64,000 nt of DNA, from assembly GCA_963754645.1 (NCBI GenBank), contig CAVWGP010000004.1, forward strand, positions 806,001 through 870,000, given 5' to 3'. The notes beneath the pieces were generated by a model. It made no database searches. It was not told the origin of the DNA and worked only from the letters and a program-made list of their open reading frames with translations. The stretch's first letter is position 1. Every line of letters starts with the position of its first letter. This document shows positions 8,448-18,190 of the stretch, piece after piece. The stretch is from CAVWGP01 sp963754645. Lineage in GTDB: Bacteria; Pseudomonadota; Alphaproteobacteria; Bin65. The position numbers and the translations under genes were made by a program.

Positions 8448-9857
8448 CTATTTGAGTCCCAACGAACGCATCGCGTCGTTCCGGTAGCGGCTCAGAACTT
8501 CCTCGCGCCGGAGCGGATCGGTCTCGTCCGTGAACGACACCAGGTACTGCAGAAGCAGGTCGAGCTTCACGTCGGTCTTGAGCCAGTCGAAACTCGGCAC
8601 CAGGCTGTTGGAGCGCGGCGCGATCAATTGCGACAGCAGGAAGCGGAAGAAGCCGTCGAGCGCGAACTCTCCGAGCTGCAGGCCGCCGACCGCGAGATGC
8701 AGGCCTTCCGAGCCTTTCTTGTCGGCCTCGCCGAAGAAAACCGGATACCAGTTTTCCGTGCCGAAGCGCGTCGCATGCAGGATGATGATGCCGGAATCGA
8801 GCACGCCGATCAGATCGGGATGCGAGCCGACGCCGAATTCGCGCGCGATCTTCGTATATTCGGCGATCAGCGCCTCGAAGGACATGCCGGATTTGTAGGC
8901 GAACAGCGCGCCGAAGGTATGGCGCATCGTCGGCCGGCCGCTGAACGGATCGAATGAGGCCGGCTTGGCCAGCGACTTGACTTGGGCGATTTTCTCGAAC
9001 GCGGCGCGCAAGTCGCCTAGCGTCAGGGTCGACTTCACTTCAATGACGCCCGAAACATAGTCGGTTGGATAGATCGCGGACCGTTCGGACGCCAAGTAGA
9101 GCGGGCTGGCCAGCAAATCGTAAATGACGATGTCGCACTGGCGCGTCACTTTGTCGAGCGGATCGACGAGAACGCCGGCACCCACGCCGTAGCGCTTCGG
9201 CAGATAGTCGCCGAGAAACATCCGCAGGATACGCGAAATGTCATGCGTGACCGGCCCGCCGTTCTGGGCCATGTAGTTCTTGACGAAATCCTGGCGCAAC
9301 TTCTTGCCGGCCTGGCGGAACATGTCGGCGCGGGTTGGGATCGGCGGCTGCGGCAATTGCGTCGGTGTCTGCGCGACTGAGTTCGCCGTGCTTTGCGTCG
9401 ATCTGGCTGCATTCGCTGTCGAAGAAACCGCTTGGCCCGGTGCTGGCGGCGTTCGAACCGGTGCGATACCGACCGGCGGCGCTGCCGCATTGGCCGGCCG
9501 GGGCGATACCATTTGAGCCGGTGGGGGCGTCACGGGCTGTTCCAATTGCGCAATGGGCGCGGTGGGCCGGGCTGGCGCGGCGACAGGTGGCGCTGCCTGG
9601 GGCATTTCCGCAGCAATGAGCGCGGCCTTGATTTCCGCGGCGGTCGGCTGCTGCGTCGATTGGGTTTGCCTTAACGCCGGCGCTTCCGCTTCCGGCGTGG
9701 CATTCGGTGCGGGAGCTTGCGCGATCGGCGGCTTGGCTCGATCCGTACCAAAGAACGGCCGGCGGGTCTGTGCCGTGCTGGCGTTCGGTGCCGGCGGCGT
9801 CTTGTTGTTGCCAGCAACCAACGCGCTGCCTTGTTTTTCTTGCCTTAGTGACCGCAT
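8448..9857 (-). CDS. DUF6602-like protein, possible PD-(D/E)XK fold, with long disordered N-terminus
   Basis: 469 residues in two parts. Residues about 15-175 are almost entirely Pro, Ala, Gln, Thr and Ser, predicted disordered. From about residue 180 a folded domain begins; it contains QCDIVIYD (Asp242, Asp247) and, 26 residues later, VIEVKS (Glu273, Lys275). D...ExK in this setting is the signature of PD-(D/E)XK nuclease-like folds and of the DUF6602 family, whose members are often linked to DNA handling or defence. Activity is not shown. The gene stands alone, transcribed from an AT-rich 375-base gap. The assignment to DUF6602 is from memory. Confidence 0.7.
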   Translation of the reverse strand: MRSLRQEKQGSALVAGNNKTPPAPNASTAQTRRPFFGTDRAKPPIAQAPAPNATPEAEAPALRQTQSTQQPTAAEIKAALIAAEMPQAAPPVAAPARPTAPIAQLEQPVTPPPAQMVSPRPANAAAPPVGIAPVRTPPAPGQAVSSTANAARSTQSTANSVAQTPTQLPQPPIPTRADMFRQAGKKLRQDFVKNYMAQNGGPVTHDISRILRMFLGDYLPKRYGVGAGVLVDPLDKVTRQCDIVIYDLLASPLYLASERSAIYPTDYVSGVIEVKSTLTLGDLRAAFEKIAQVKSLAKPASFDPFSGRPTMRHTFGALFAYKSGMSFEALIAEYTKIAREFGVGSHPDLIGVLDSGIIILHATRFGTENWYPVFFGEADKKGSEGLHLAVGGLQLGEFALDGFFRFLLSQLIAPRSNSLVPSFDWLKTDVKLDLLLQYLVSFTDETDPLRREEVLSRYRNDAMRSLGLK

Positions 9858-10232
9858 TCCAAGAACCCCTATGCTAACCGATGCTTCTCAACCGAATAAT
9901 CGTTCGTCAGCCGCTTCGCGCTAGAAACGACGCGATGCCGGCTGGCCATCGATCCAATAGCCAGCAACGGCTGGCCATCCGCCGCTGTCCAAACCGAATC
10001 GCAACAATAGGGGGCTAACGATTGAAATAAGTTAATTGGTGTCGTTAACGCTTCGACGAGTTCGTTTTATTGCGCACAAAAAGTCGATTGTTATTCGCGG
10101 CGCAATTTTTAAATTTATTATTTTAAAACAATTGTTTAAATATATTTTTTCATCTGAAATATTGAAATGACTGTAAGCTGGCTGGAGCACGGTTGAGTGC
10201 CCCAGCCTCGTGCTTCTTCAACACGCAGCCGA
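9858..10232. other. AT-rich intergenic island upstream of the DUF6602-like gene
   Basis: 375 bases without a convincing gene. About 10030-10175 is strikingly AT-rich against a GC-rich genome, with runs such as AATTTTTAAATTTATTATTTTAAAA. It contains a 12-base palindrome AAACAATTGTTT (10126-10137). Two copies of GGCTGGCCATC lie around 9938 and 9970. It must hold the promoter of the minus-strand gene at 9857 and the 3' end of icd. Confidence 0.7.
10181..10206 (-). terminator. Possible icd terminator hairpin
   Basis: On the minus strand GCTGGGGCAC and GTGCTCCAGC form a 10-bp stem (one G-T pair) with a six-base loop, 27 bases past the icd stop. No clean U-tract follows, so it may act as an RNA-stabilising or Rho-assisted end rather than a strong intrinsic terminator. 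Confidence 0.45.
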
Positions 10233-11450
10233 TCAAGCCTTGGCCATCGCAATTTTCAAATTGGCATCGAGCTTGTCGAGGAACTTCGTCGTCGTCAGCC
10301 ATTTTTGATCGGGACCGATGAGGAGCGCCAAATCCTTGGTCATGTCGCCGCCTTCAACGGTGTCGATGCAGACCTTCTCTAGAGTCTCCCCAAATCGGGT
10401 GACGTCGGGCGTTCCATCCATACGTCCCCGGAAACCGAGTCCCCGCGTCCAAGCAAATATCGAGGCGATGGGATTGGTCGAGGTTTCGCGGCCCTTTTGG
10501 TGCTCGCGATAGTGGCGCGTCACCGTGCCGTGCGCGGCTTCGGCTTCGATCGTCTTGCCGTCGGGCGTCATCAGCACGGACGTCATCAGGCCAAGCGAGC
10601 CGAATCCCTGGGCGACCGAATCGGATTGAACGTCGCCGTCGTAATTCTTGCACGCCCAAACGAAACCGCCAGCCCATTTCAGCGAGGCCGCCACCATGTC
10701 GTCGATCAAGCGGTGCTCATAGGTGATGCCGGCCGCTTTGTATTTCGCGGCATATTCCTTGTCGAAGATGTCCTGAAAGATGTCCTTGAAGCGGCCATCG
10801 TAGATCTTGAGAATCGTGTTCTTGGTCGAGAGGTAGACCGGAAACTTCCGTTGCAGGCCGAAATTCAAGCAGGTGCGCGCGAAGTCGCGGATCGAATCGT
10901 CGAGATTGTACATGGCGAGCGCCACGCCGCTGCCCGGAAAAGCGAAGACCTCCTTCTCGATCTTCTTGCCGTCCTCGCCCTCGAACTTGATGGTGAGCTT
11001 GCCCTTGCCGGGAACGATGAAATCCGTGGCGCGATACTGGTCGCCGAAGGCGTGACGGCCGACAACGATCGGCTGCGTCCAGCCCGGCACAAGTCGCGGC
11101 ACGTTCTTGCACACGATCGGTTCGCGGAAAATCGTGCCGCCGAGAATATTGCGGATCGTGCCGTTCGGCGATTTCCACATTTCCTTGAGGCCGAATTCCT
11201 TGACGCGGCCTTCGTCGGGCGTGATCGTCGCGCATTTGACGCCGACGCCGTATTTCCGGATCGCCTCGGCGGATTCGATTGTGACCTTGTCGCTCGTGGC
11301 GTCGCGATGCTCGACGCCGAGGTCGTAGTATTTTAGATCGATATCAAGATAGGGAAGGATCAGCTTTTCCTTGATGTATTTCCAGATGATGCGCGTCATC
11401 TCGTCCCCGTCGAGATCGACGACAGGGGTTTTCACCTTGATTTTGGCCAT
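10233..11450 (-). CDS. icd: NADP-dependent isocitrate dehydrogenase
   Basis: A 405-residue homodimeric (eukaryote-like) IDH catalysing oxidative decarboxylation of isocitrate to 2-oxoglutarate with NADP in the TCA cycle. It begins MAKIKVKTPVVDLDGDEMTRIIW. It contains SPNGTIRNILGGTIFREPI (substrate loop), YEHRLIDDMVAASLKW, the metal-binding Asp region NYDGDVQSDSVAQGFGSLGLMTSV, and EAAHGTVTRHYREH for cofactor binding. Its length matches this class exactly. Its position near recA and alaS is common in alphaproteobacteria. A LOG-family gene lies upstream on the same strand, 119 bases away, so joint transcription is possible but not required. Confidence 0.97.
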   Translation of the reverse strand: MAKIKVKTPVVDLDGDEMTRIIWKYIKEKLILPYLDIDLKYYDLGVEHRDATSDKVTIESAEAIRKYGVGVKCATITPDEGRVKEFGLKEMWKSPNGTIRNILGGTIFREPIVCKNVPRLVPGWTQPIVVGRHAFGDQYRATDFIVPGKGKLTIKFEGEDGKKIEKEVFAFPGSGVALAMYNLDDSIRDFARTCLNFGLQRKFPVYLSTKNTILKIYDGRFKDIFQDIFDKEYAAKYKAAGITYEHRLIDDMVAASLKWAGGFVWACKNYDGDVQSDSVAQGFGSLGLMTSVLMTPDGKTIEAEAAHGTVTRHYREHQKGRETSTNPIASIFAWTRGLGFRGRMDGTPDVTRFGETLEKVCIDTVEGGDMTKDLALLIGPDQKWLTTTKFLDKLDANLKIAMAKA

Positions 11451-11569
11451 TTGAGGGAATCCATCCGATTGAAGAAATTCCGCGCGCGCGACAGCGCGCC
11501 GCGAAGCCTGTGGAACTTACCGGGTCAGGCGCGAAACTGGCAAGAGCGGGTTCGCCGCAGGCGGGGAAG

Positions 11570-12155
11570 TTAGGCCTTGTGGAGCTGGAACGTCTTGGCG
11601 TTTGGCGCGAGCGCTTCGAGGCGCTGCAAGACGGCTTCGACCGTGCCATGGCGCTCGAACAGCTTCAGATGGCCCGGCGTCATGAAGCCCTCGTCGACGA
11701 TGCGGGCCATGAGTTCGAACAATTCGGTCCAATAGCCGCCGATATCGGCGATGATGACCGGGCGGTTGTGCAGTTCGAGCTGCTTCCAGGTCAGAATTTC
11801 GAAGGTCTCGTCCAAGGTTCCGAGGCCGCCCGGCATGATGACAAACGCGTCGGAAATTTCCGCCATCTTGGCCTTGCGCTCATGCATCGAGTTCGACGAC
11901 GAAGAGCTGGTCGATTCCGCGATGACCGACTTCGCTTTGATCGAGGTGGTGCGGAATGATTCCGATCACGCGACCGCCGGCGGCGACCGCGGCGTCGGCG
12001 AGATACCCCATATTTCCGGCGCGACCGCCGCCATAGACCACGGTGATGCCGCGTTCGGCCATGCCGCGGCCTAGGGCTTCGATCGCTGCGCGGTAGGTGG
12101 GATTGGCGCCCGTGCGCGAGCCGCAATAGACGCAAACGGAGAGTTTCTTGTTCAT
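11570..12155 (-). CDS. LOG-family protein (TIGR00730), frame broken by one extra base
   Basis: Two overlapping minus-strand frames form one LOG protein. Residues from 12155 (MNKKLSVCVYCGSRTGANP ... VVYGGGRAGNMGYLAD) run into LFVVE; the continuation MHERKAKMAEISDAFVIMPGGLGTLDE sits in the next frame. The total length is 3n+1. Removing one base near 11887-11893 restores VVE-S-MHERK, the expected junction. The motif PGGLGTLDE (PGGxGTxxE) is the nucleotide-binding hallmark. Such proteins are cytokinin-type phosphoribohydrolases acting on nucleoside 5'-monophosphates, or mis-named lysine decarboxylases. About 194 residues after correction, a normal length. Confidence 0.85.
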
Positions 12156-12363
12156 CGCCCTTAGATAATAAGATGTCGTAAGAACTTAGTTAACTGGGCC
12201 CCGCTTTGGCTAGAATTGTTACGCTTAGTCAAGGAATTATTGCCCCATCACAGTTCCGTGATGGAGGATGGCTTAAGGCTGGCAGGTGTTTGGTCTTTGG
12301 GGCAGAGTGCCCGCGCTGTGGCTCGTTCCCGGGATGGGCGGCGGTATCAACTAGGAGGAAGGA

Positions 12364-12843
12364 ATGACAATGAGATTTCGTTTTATCGTTACGATCGGCA
12401 TGCTCGGCGCGGCGATGGCTGTGGCACAGATCGGTCCGGCTCTGGCCGGCGAGGGAGCCGCCGCCATCGCCGAACGTCAGGCACTGATGAAGTTGCAGGG
12501 TGGCAATATGAGCGCCATCAGTCTCGCCATCAATTCGGGCGATGTCGCGCGGTTGAAGCAGGTTGAAGGGAACGCACGTGCTCTCGCCGCATCGGGCGGC
12601 GTAGTTTCAACCATGTTTCCCAAGGGCTCGGATGCCAAGGCCGGCAAGACCGCCGCGCTGCCGGCGGTCTGGGATAAGCCGGCCGATTTCAAGAAGGCGG
12701 GCGATGCATTGAGCACAGAAGCCGCGGCGCTTGCCGAGCTGCTGAAAGCGGGTGATTTGGATAAAGCGAAGTCGCAGTTCGGCCGCGTCGGCGCGGTCGG
12801 TTGCGGCGGCTGTCACAACGCCTATCGCGCGAAAACGAACTAG
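12364..12843 (+). CDS. Cytochrome c' / c556-type monohaem protein
   Basis: 159 residues with a clear Sec signal peptide (FIVTIGMLGAAMAVAQIGPALAG) and one CGGCH haem site at residues 147-151, close to the C-terminus. This is the layout of class II (cytochrome c') four-helix proteins with a C-terminal haem. It is periplasmic, binding haem and possibly NO or serving in electron transfer. The start at 12364 follows an ideal AGGAGG about six bases upstream. It is followed by a strong terminator, then by a dihaem cytochrome c gene. A stem (CCATCAC/GTGATGG, 12245-12264) lies in the 5' region, role unknown. Confidence 0.9.
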   Translation: MTMRFRFIVTIGMLGAAMAVAQIGPALAGEGAAAIAERQALMKLQGGNMSAISLAINSGDVARLKQVEGNARALAASGGVVSTMFPKGSDAKAGKTAALPAVWDKPADFKKAGDALSTEAAALAELLKAGDLDKAKSQFGRVGAVGCGGCHNAYRAKTN

Positions 12844-12868
12844 ATTTTCTCGCTTGCATTGAGAGAGG

Positions 12869-12900
12869 CGCGGCGGAACAATTCCGCCGCGTTTCTTTTT
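12869..12900 (+). terminator. Intrinsic terminator after the cytochrome c' gene
   Basis: A perfect 10-bp stem CGCGGCGGAA/TTCCGCCGCG with a CAA loop, followed by TTTCTTTTT. It lies between the cytochrome c' stop and the start of the dihaem cytochrome gene at 12930, so the two may be transcribed separately or by read-through. Confidence 0.93.
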
Positions 12901-12929
12901 GCGTGCGGTTTCGATCAGCGAGGGCGGCG

Positions 12930-13866
12930 ATGTGGCGCTTGATCAAATGGGTCGTCGGCGCGGGTGCCATCGCCGCAATCGGCGTGCTGGGCGTGGCGAT
13001 CTGGCAAGGCCAACGCCCCATTCCGGAGCTGCTAAAAATGCCAGCCGCGGATGCCAAGCGCGGCGCCTATCTTCTCCATGCCGGCGGTTGCATCGCCTGC
13101 CACACCGAACCGGAAACCTTGAAAGCGGAAGGCCCCATCCTGGGCGGCGGCCACGCGTTGAAGACTCCGTTCGGCACGTTCTATGGGCCAAACATCACCA
13201 AGGATCCGGTGCACGGAATCGGCAAGTGGTCCGACGCCGAGTTCGTGCAGGCGTTTCGCGCCGGACGCTCGCCGACCGGGCACAATTATTTTCCGGCCTT
13301 TCCCTATGTATCCTTTGCCGCATTGAACCCGCAGGATCTGATCGACATCCGCGCCCACATCATGGAGCTGCCGGCGGTTGCCAAGCCGAGCAAGCCGCAT
13401 GAGCTCGGGCTGATCTACCGTTGGCGATTTCGGGCTGACCTTTTGGAAGTGGCTGTTTTTTTCGCCCGGCGTTTATGTCGCCGACCCGGCAAAATCCGCC
13501 GAATGGAATCGCGGCGCTTACCTGGTGAACCATCTCGGCCATTGCAGCGAGTGCCACACGCCGCGGAATTTGCTCGGCGGCTTTCGGCGCAGCCTGCACC
13601 TTGCCGGTTCGGCCGACGGACCCGAAGGCGGGATCATCCCGAACATCACGCCCGACAACGACACCGGCATCGGCAAATGGACCGAGGCGCAGATCGTCGA
13701 TCTGCTCAAATCGGGCATGACGCCGGACAGCGACTTCGTCGGCGGCGCCATGACCGAAGTCGTCACCTTCGGCACGAGCAAGCTCAGCGACGCCGACTTG
13801 AAGGCGATGGCGGTCTATTTGAAATCGATCAAGCCGATCGCGAACAAAGTCGAAAAGAAGAAATAA
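12930..13866 (+). CDS. Membrane-anchored dihaem cytochrome c, frame broken by one extra base
   Basis: The N-terminal part has a single hydrophobic anchor (LIKWVVGAGAIAAIGVLGVAIW) and haem site CIACH (54-58). After about 166 residues the frame drifts, and the family sequence resumes one base later (LTFWKWLFFSPGVYV ... AEWNRGAYLVNHLGHCSECHTPRN) with the second haem site CSECH at about 205-209. The total length is 3n+1. Deleting one T from the TTT at 13428-13430 restores WRFGLTFWKW. The protein resembles cytochrome subunits of membrane alcohol/aldehyde/gluconate dehydrogenases and stand-alone dihaem c proteins. About 311 residues after correction. Confidence 0.85.
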
Positions 13867-13873
13867 CCCGATC

Positions 13874-16800
13874 TTACAAGGGCTGGGCGGCGGGGCTCGC
13901 GATCGGCTCGTGCGCGGACGCTGCCGATCCGGATGCCGGCGGTGGCTTGACCCGGAACCACGCGGCATAAAGCGTCGGCAGGAAAACCAGCGTCAGCAAG
14001 GTCGCAACGGCAAGGCCGCCCATCACGGCATAGGCCATGGGCCCCCAGAACACCGTGGGCGCGATCGGGATCATGCCGAGAATCGCGGCGCCGGCCGTGA
14101 GCAAAATCGGCCGCATGCGATGATGGGTCGCGCTGATGATGGCGTCCCAGGGATGCTCGCCGTCGGCGACGTGCCGGTCGATCTGCACGATCAGGATGAC
14201 GGAGTTCCGGATCACCATGCCGGTCAGCGAAAAAATCCCGAGTATCGCGATGAAGCCCATCGGCGCATCCGCCAGCAGCAGCGCGCCGGCGACGCCGATC
14301 AACGCCAGCGGCGCCGTGCACAGGACCAGGATCAGGCGCTGGACACTGTGTAGCTGGATCATCAGCACGGTGACGATCAGGAACATCACGAGCGGAAAAA
14401 CCGCGTAGATGCTCTGTTGCGCAATCGCGCTTTCCTCGATGACGCCGCCGGCGACGGCATGGTAGCCGGGCGGCAGCTTGCCGCGGAACTCCGCCAGGCT
14501 TGCCTGCATTTGTTTTACCACCGTGGCGGCCTGGATGCCGGGCGCGAGTTCGGCCTGCACGGTCACGGTCGGGCTACGCTGGCGGCGCCATATGAGGGGC
14601 GGTTCAAGCTCGTAGGACAACGTCGCAACCTGGCTGAGCGGCATGCTGCGGCCGTCGGGCAAGCCGAAGGTAAGATGGCGGAGCGTGTCGAGATTGGCGC
14701 GTTCCTCGGGAACGGCGCGGCCGACGACGCCGATCAAGTAAGTCGATTCGCGAATGAACGTGATGTTGGTGCCGCTCAAGATCGCGTTGATATTGGTGGC
14801 CAGGGATTGCGAGCTGACGCCGAGAATTCGAGCCTTGTCCTGGTCGACGTGGAGACGCACGACTTTCGCCGGCTCGTACCAGTCGAGGTGGATGTTGTGC
14901 GCGCTCGGGTTGCGGCTCAGCACCTCGGCGAAGGCGGCAGCGAGCTCGCGGACTTTGTCGAGATCGGGCCCGCTGACCCGATATTTGACCGGCCAGCCCA
15001 CCGGCGGCCCGAGCTCGAGCGCACTGACGCGGCCGATAACCTGATCGAAATCCGCCGCCAACGCCGCCTCGAGGCGCGCGCGCAGGCGTTCGCGCTCGCG
15101 CGGCCCTTTGGTGACGATGACAAGTTGGGCGAAGAAATCGTTCGCCAATTGCTGGTCGAGCGACAGGTAGAACCGCACCGCGCCCTGGCCGATATAGGTG
15201 CTCCAATGTTCGATATCGCGATCGCCCGCCAGCAGCTTTTCGAACCGATCGACGTGCTCGCGTGTCCCCACGATCGAACCGCCCTGCGGTAGCGACAGAT
15301 TGACCAAGAGCTCCGGCCGGTCGGAAGCGGGAAAGAATTGCTGCTGCACGAAATTCATACCGACGGCCGACAGCACGAAGAGGCCCGCCGATGCGGCGAG
15401 GACGGAGTAGCGCCGTCTGAGGCAGAAGCCGAGCATGCGGCGGAAGGCCCGGCCGCTGCGGGATTGCCCAAGCACGACATGCTTCATTTCCCGCGGCAGA
15501 ACAAGCACCCCGGTCAACGGCGTGAACAGCACCGCGACCAGCCACGAAACCACAAGCGCGATCGCGACGACGACAAACAGCGTGAAGCAATATTCGCCGG
15601 CGCCGCTGCGCGCGAACCCGACGGGCACGAAACCGGCAACGGTCACGAGCGTGCCGGTCAGCATGGGAAACGCCGTCGAGCTGTAGGCAAAGGTCGCCGC
15701 CCTGATCCTGTCCCAGCCTTCTTCGAGTTTCTTGATCATCATCTCGACCGCGATCATGGCGTCATCGACGAGCAGCCCGAGGGAAATAATCAACGCGCCG
15801 AGCGAAACGCGCTGCAGGCTGATCCCGAGCAGATCCATGAAAACGAACGTGACGGCGAGAACGATCGGGATCGCGATCGCGACGACGATACCGGGCCTCC
15901 AGCCGAGGCTCAGGAAACTCACCGCGAGCACGATGGCGATCGCCTCCAGCAATCCCGTGGTGAATTCGCCGACCGCCTTGTCGACGACATGAGGCTGGTT
16001 GGCGACAACGTTTGCGTCGATCCCGATCGGCAGTTCGTGCGTCAAATCGGCAATGCGCCGCTTGATGTTGGCGCCGAGGCCGAGCGCGTCGCCGTTCTTA
16101 ACCATCGATATCGCCAGGCCGATGGCGGGCTGGCCGTTGTAGCGGAACAGGGGTTGCGGCGGATCGACGTACGCGCGCTTGACTTGCGCCACGTGGCCCA
16201 GGCGAAAGAAGCGTTTGTTGAACCGGAAATTGAGCGCTTTGAGACTTTCCTCGGACGCGAATTCGCCGCTGACGCGAATCGTGATTTTCTCCGCCGCGGC
16301 GTCGATCGTGCCCGCGGGTACGACGGCGTTTTGCGCCCGCAGCGTGTTGACGATCTCGTCGATATCGACGCCCAAGCTCGCCAGTTGCTTGGTCGAGAAT
16401 TCAAGATAAATCTTCTCATCCTGCACGCCGATGAGATCGACCTTGGCGACATCGGAAATGCGCAGCATTTCGGCGCGCACTTTTTCGACCTGATCGCGCA
16501 GCTCCCGGTGGCTGAAGCCGTCGGCGGTGAACGCGTAAATGACGCTGTATGTGTCGCCGAATTCGTCGTTGAAAAACGGGCCACTGACGCCGGTTGGCAG
16601 GGTGTTGGCGATGTCGCCCACCTTTTTCCGCACTTGATACCAGATATCCGGCACCTCCGAGGCGCGCGTCGAATCCTTGAGGTTGACGAAGACCAAGGAT
16701 TCGCCGGGCTTGGTGTAGCTGCGCAGGTAATAGAGCGACGGCGTTTCCTCGAGTTTCTTCTCGATGCGGTCGGTAATCTGCTGCAGGGTTTCGGCGGCCG

Positions 16801-16973
16801 TGGCGCCCGGCCAAAGCGTCTTCACGACCATGAGCTTCATGGTGAAGGGCGGGTCTTCTTCGCGGCCGAGCTTGAAATAGGAGAATGCGCCGCCGATCGT
16901 GCAGATGACCATCAGATAGATGATGAAGCTGCGGTGATCCAAGGCCCATTGCGAAAGGTTGAAATCGGCTCAT
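13874..16973 (-). CDS. RND efflux transporter permease, start region broken by one extra base
   Basis: About 1,030 residues, inner-membrane proton-driven pump with two sets of six transmembrane segments and large periplasmic domains. The TM4 charge pair is visible in LGLLVDDAMIAVEMM, and the conserved EEDPPFTMKLMVVKTLWPGA occurs near the N-terminus. The uninterrupted frame begins only at a TTG (16942), but ATG at 16973 overlaps the stop of the upstream adaptor gene (ATGA). Removing the base at 16961 gives MSRFNLSQWALDHRSF, the expected N-terminus. The total length is 3n+1. No outer-membrane TolC partner is adjacent; the tolC at 27880 could serve. Substrate unknown. Confidence 0.92.
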
Positions 16974-18046
16974 TTGGCCGCGCCCTCGTTGAGGCGAACC
17001 TTCTGGCCTTCGCGCAGTTTGTTGACGCCGGCGGTGACGACAATGTCGCCCGGCGCCAGGCCGCTGGCTATGACGATGCGGTCCGTTTCATAGCGCAGGA
17101 CCGCGACCGGACGCAGGACGACCGAGGAACTGCTGCGCACATAGAGCCAAACCGCCGGCGACGAGTTCTTCTGGAATAGCGCCGTCGCCGGCAGCACGAT
17201 CACCGGCTCGCTGGTTATTCGGATGCGGCCGATCACGCTGCTGCCGAGGCGAAATTCAGCCGGCGGATCCTTGAGCGCAACCTTGACCGTGTAGGTGCGC
17301 GTGACAGGATCGGCGACCGGCGAGACTTCGCGCACCGTCCCTGCCGCCACGACCGATGGGTCGGCCAGCAGCGACACTTCGACCGTAAGGTTGGTCGGCG
17401 GCGTCCGCATGCCACCTTCGGCGAGCGCAAACACGGCGTCGATAATTTTCGGTTGCGCCAGCTTGACCACGACTTGCCCGACATTGACCACCTGGCCGGG
17501 CTCGGCGCCGACGGCGGTGACGATGCCGTCCCAATCGGCGCGCAGCACCGTGTAAGAGAGTTGGTCGCGCGCGAGATTCAAATTGGCGCGCGCCGATTGG
17601 AGCTTGGCTTCCGTGGAGCGCAGGTTGCGAATCGCCTCCTCGTGGCGCGCTTGGGTCGTGTTGCCGGTCTGCAAGAGCTGGCGCTGGCGTCCCTCCGCCG
17701 AACTCGCCTCGGTAAAGCTGGCTTCCGCCGAACCGACATCGGCTTCGGCCGCGCGCAAGCGGTTGCGAAAATCCTGATCGTCGAGGCGCGCCAGCACGTC
17801 GCCCTTCTTGACGAGGGCGCCGATTTCGGCACTGCGGGCAACGATCTTGCCGCCGACCTGGAATCCGAGATCGCTTTCGAATCGCGCGCGAATGTCGCCG
17901 ATCGCTTGCCGGCTGTCGTCGATCGCCCGCAGGGCGACGACGGTCGTGCGAACGGGCCGAATTTCCACCGCCTTCTGTGCCGGCGGCGTTTCCTCGCAAC
18001 CGGCAAGCCCGAGCGCGACGAGCGCCAGCCAATATCCAATCTTCAT
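16970..18046 (-). CDS. RND periplasmic adaptor (membrane fusion lipoprotein)
   Basis: 358 residues. The N-terminus MKIGYWLALVALGLAGCEETPP carries a lipobox (LAGC), so it is a lipoprotein anchored in the inner membrane. It follows the HlyD/AcrA plan: a barrel-sandwich half (GFQVGGKIVARSAEIGALVKKGDVLARLDD), an alpha-helical hairpin (AEADVGSAEASFTEASSAEGRQRQLLQ ... ARANLNLARDQLSYTVLRA), then the second sandwich half and beta-barrel. It couples the permease to an outer-membrane channel. Its stop overlaps the permease start, indicating translational coupling. The start at 18046 was chosen for the lipoprotein signal; the frame continues upstream without signal-like sequence. Divergent from the gene at 18191. 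Confidence 0.93.
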   Translation of the reverse strand: MKIGYWLALVALGLAGCEETPPAQKAVEIRPVRTTVVALRAIDDSRQAIGDIRARFESDLGFQVGGKIVARSAEIGALVKKGDVLARLDDQDFRNRLRAAEADVGSAEASFTEASSAEGRQRQLLQTGNTTQARHEEAIRNLRSTEAKLQSARANLNLARDQLSYTVLRADWDGIVTAVGAEPGQVVNVGQVVVKLAQPKIIDAVFALAEGGMRTPPTNLTVEVSLLADPSVVAAGTVREVSPVADPVTRTYTVKVALKDPPAEFRLGSSVIGRIRITSEPVIVLPATALFQKNSSPAVWLYVRSSSSVVLRPVAVLRYETDRIVIASGLAPGDIVVTAGVNKLREGQKVRLNEGAAK

Positions 18047-18190
18047 ATTTCGAAACTTTGCATTGCCGTGATCGTTGCCTCCCATGCCGAATATTGTCCC
18101 AAATCGCGGCCACGGTCCATGGCTCGCGCACTGCGACCTTTCGCGTCCGGTCGAAGATTGATAGACAATGACGATGTCAGGGAGTGGATC

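Noticed and set aside
6024..9857. MoxR - small gene - VWA - DUF6602 as a defence island
   Set aside because: The DUF6602-like gene is convergent, not co-oriented, and no nuclease, toxin or mobile element marks the MoxR genes; the two parts are kept separate.
12245..12264. 7-bp inverted repeat CCATCAC/GTGATGG before the cytochrome c' gene
   Set aside because: No T-run and no recognised operator; could be a regulator site but there is nothing to tie it to.
15338..17179. Plus-strand open frame of 613 codons through the RND permease region
   Set aside because: Lies fully antisense to a clearly recognised RND permease and adaptor; shadow of GC-rich codon bias.
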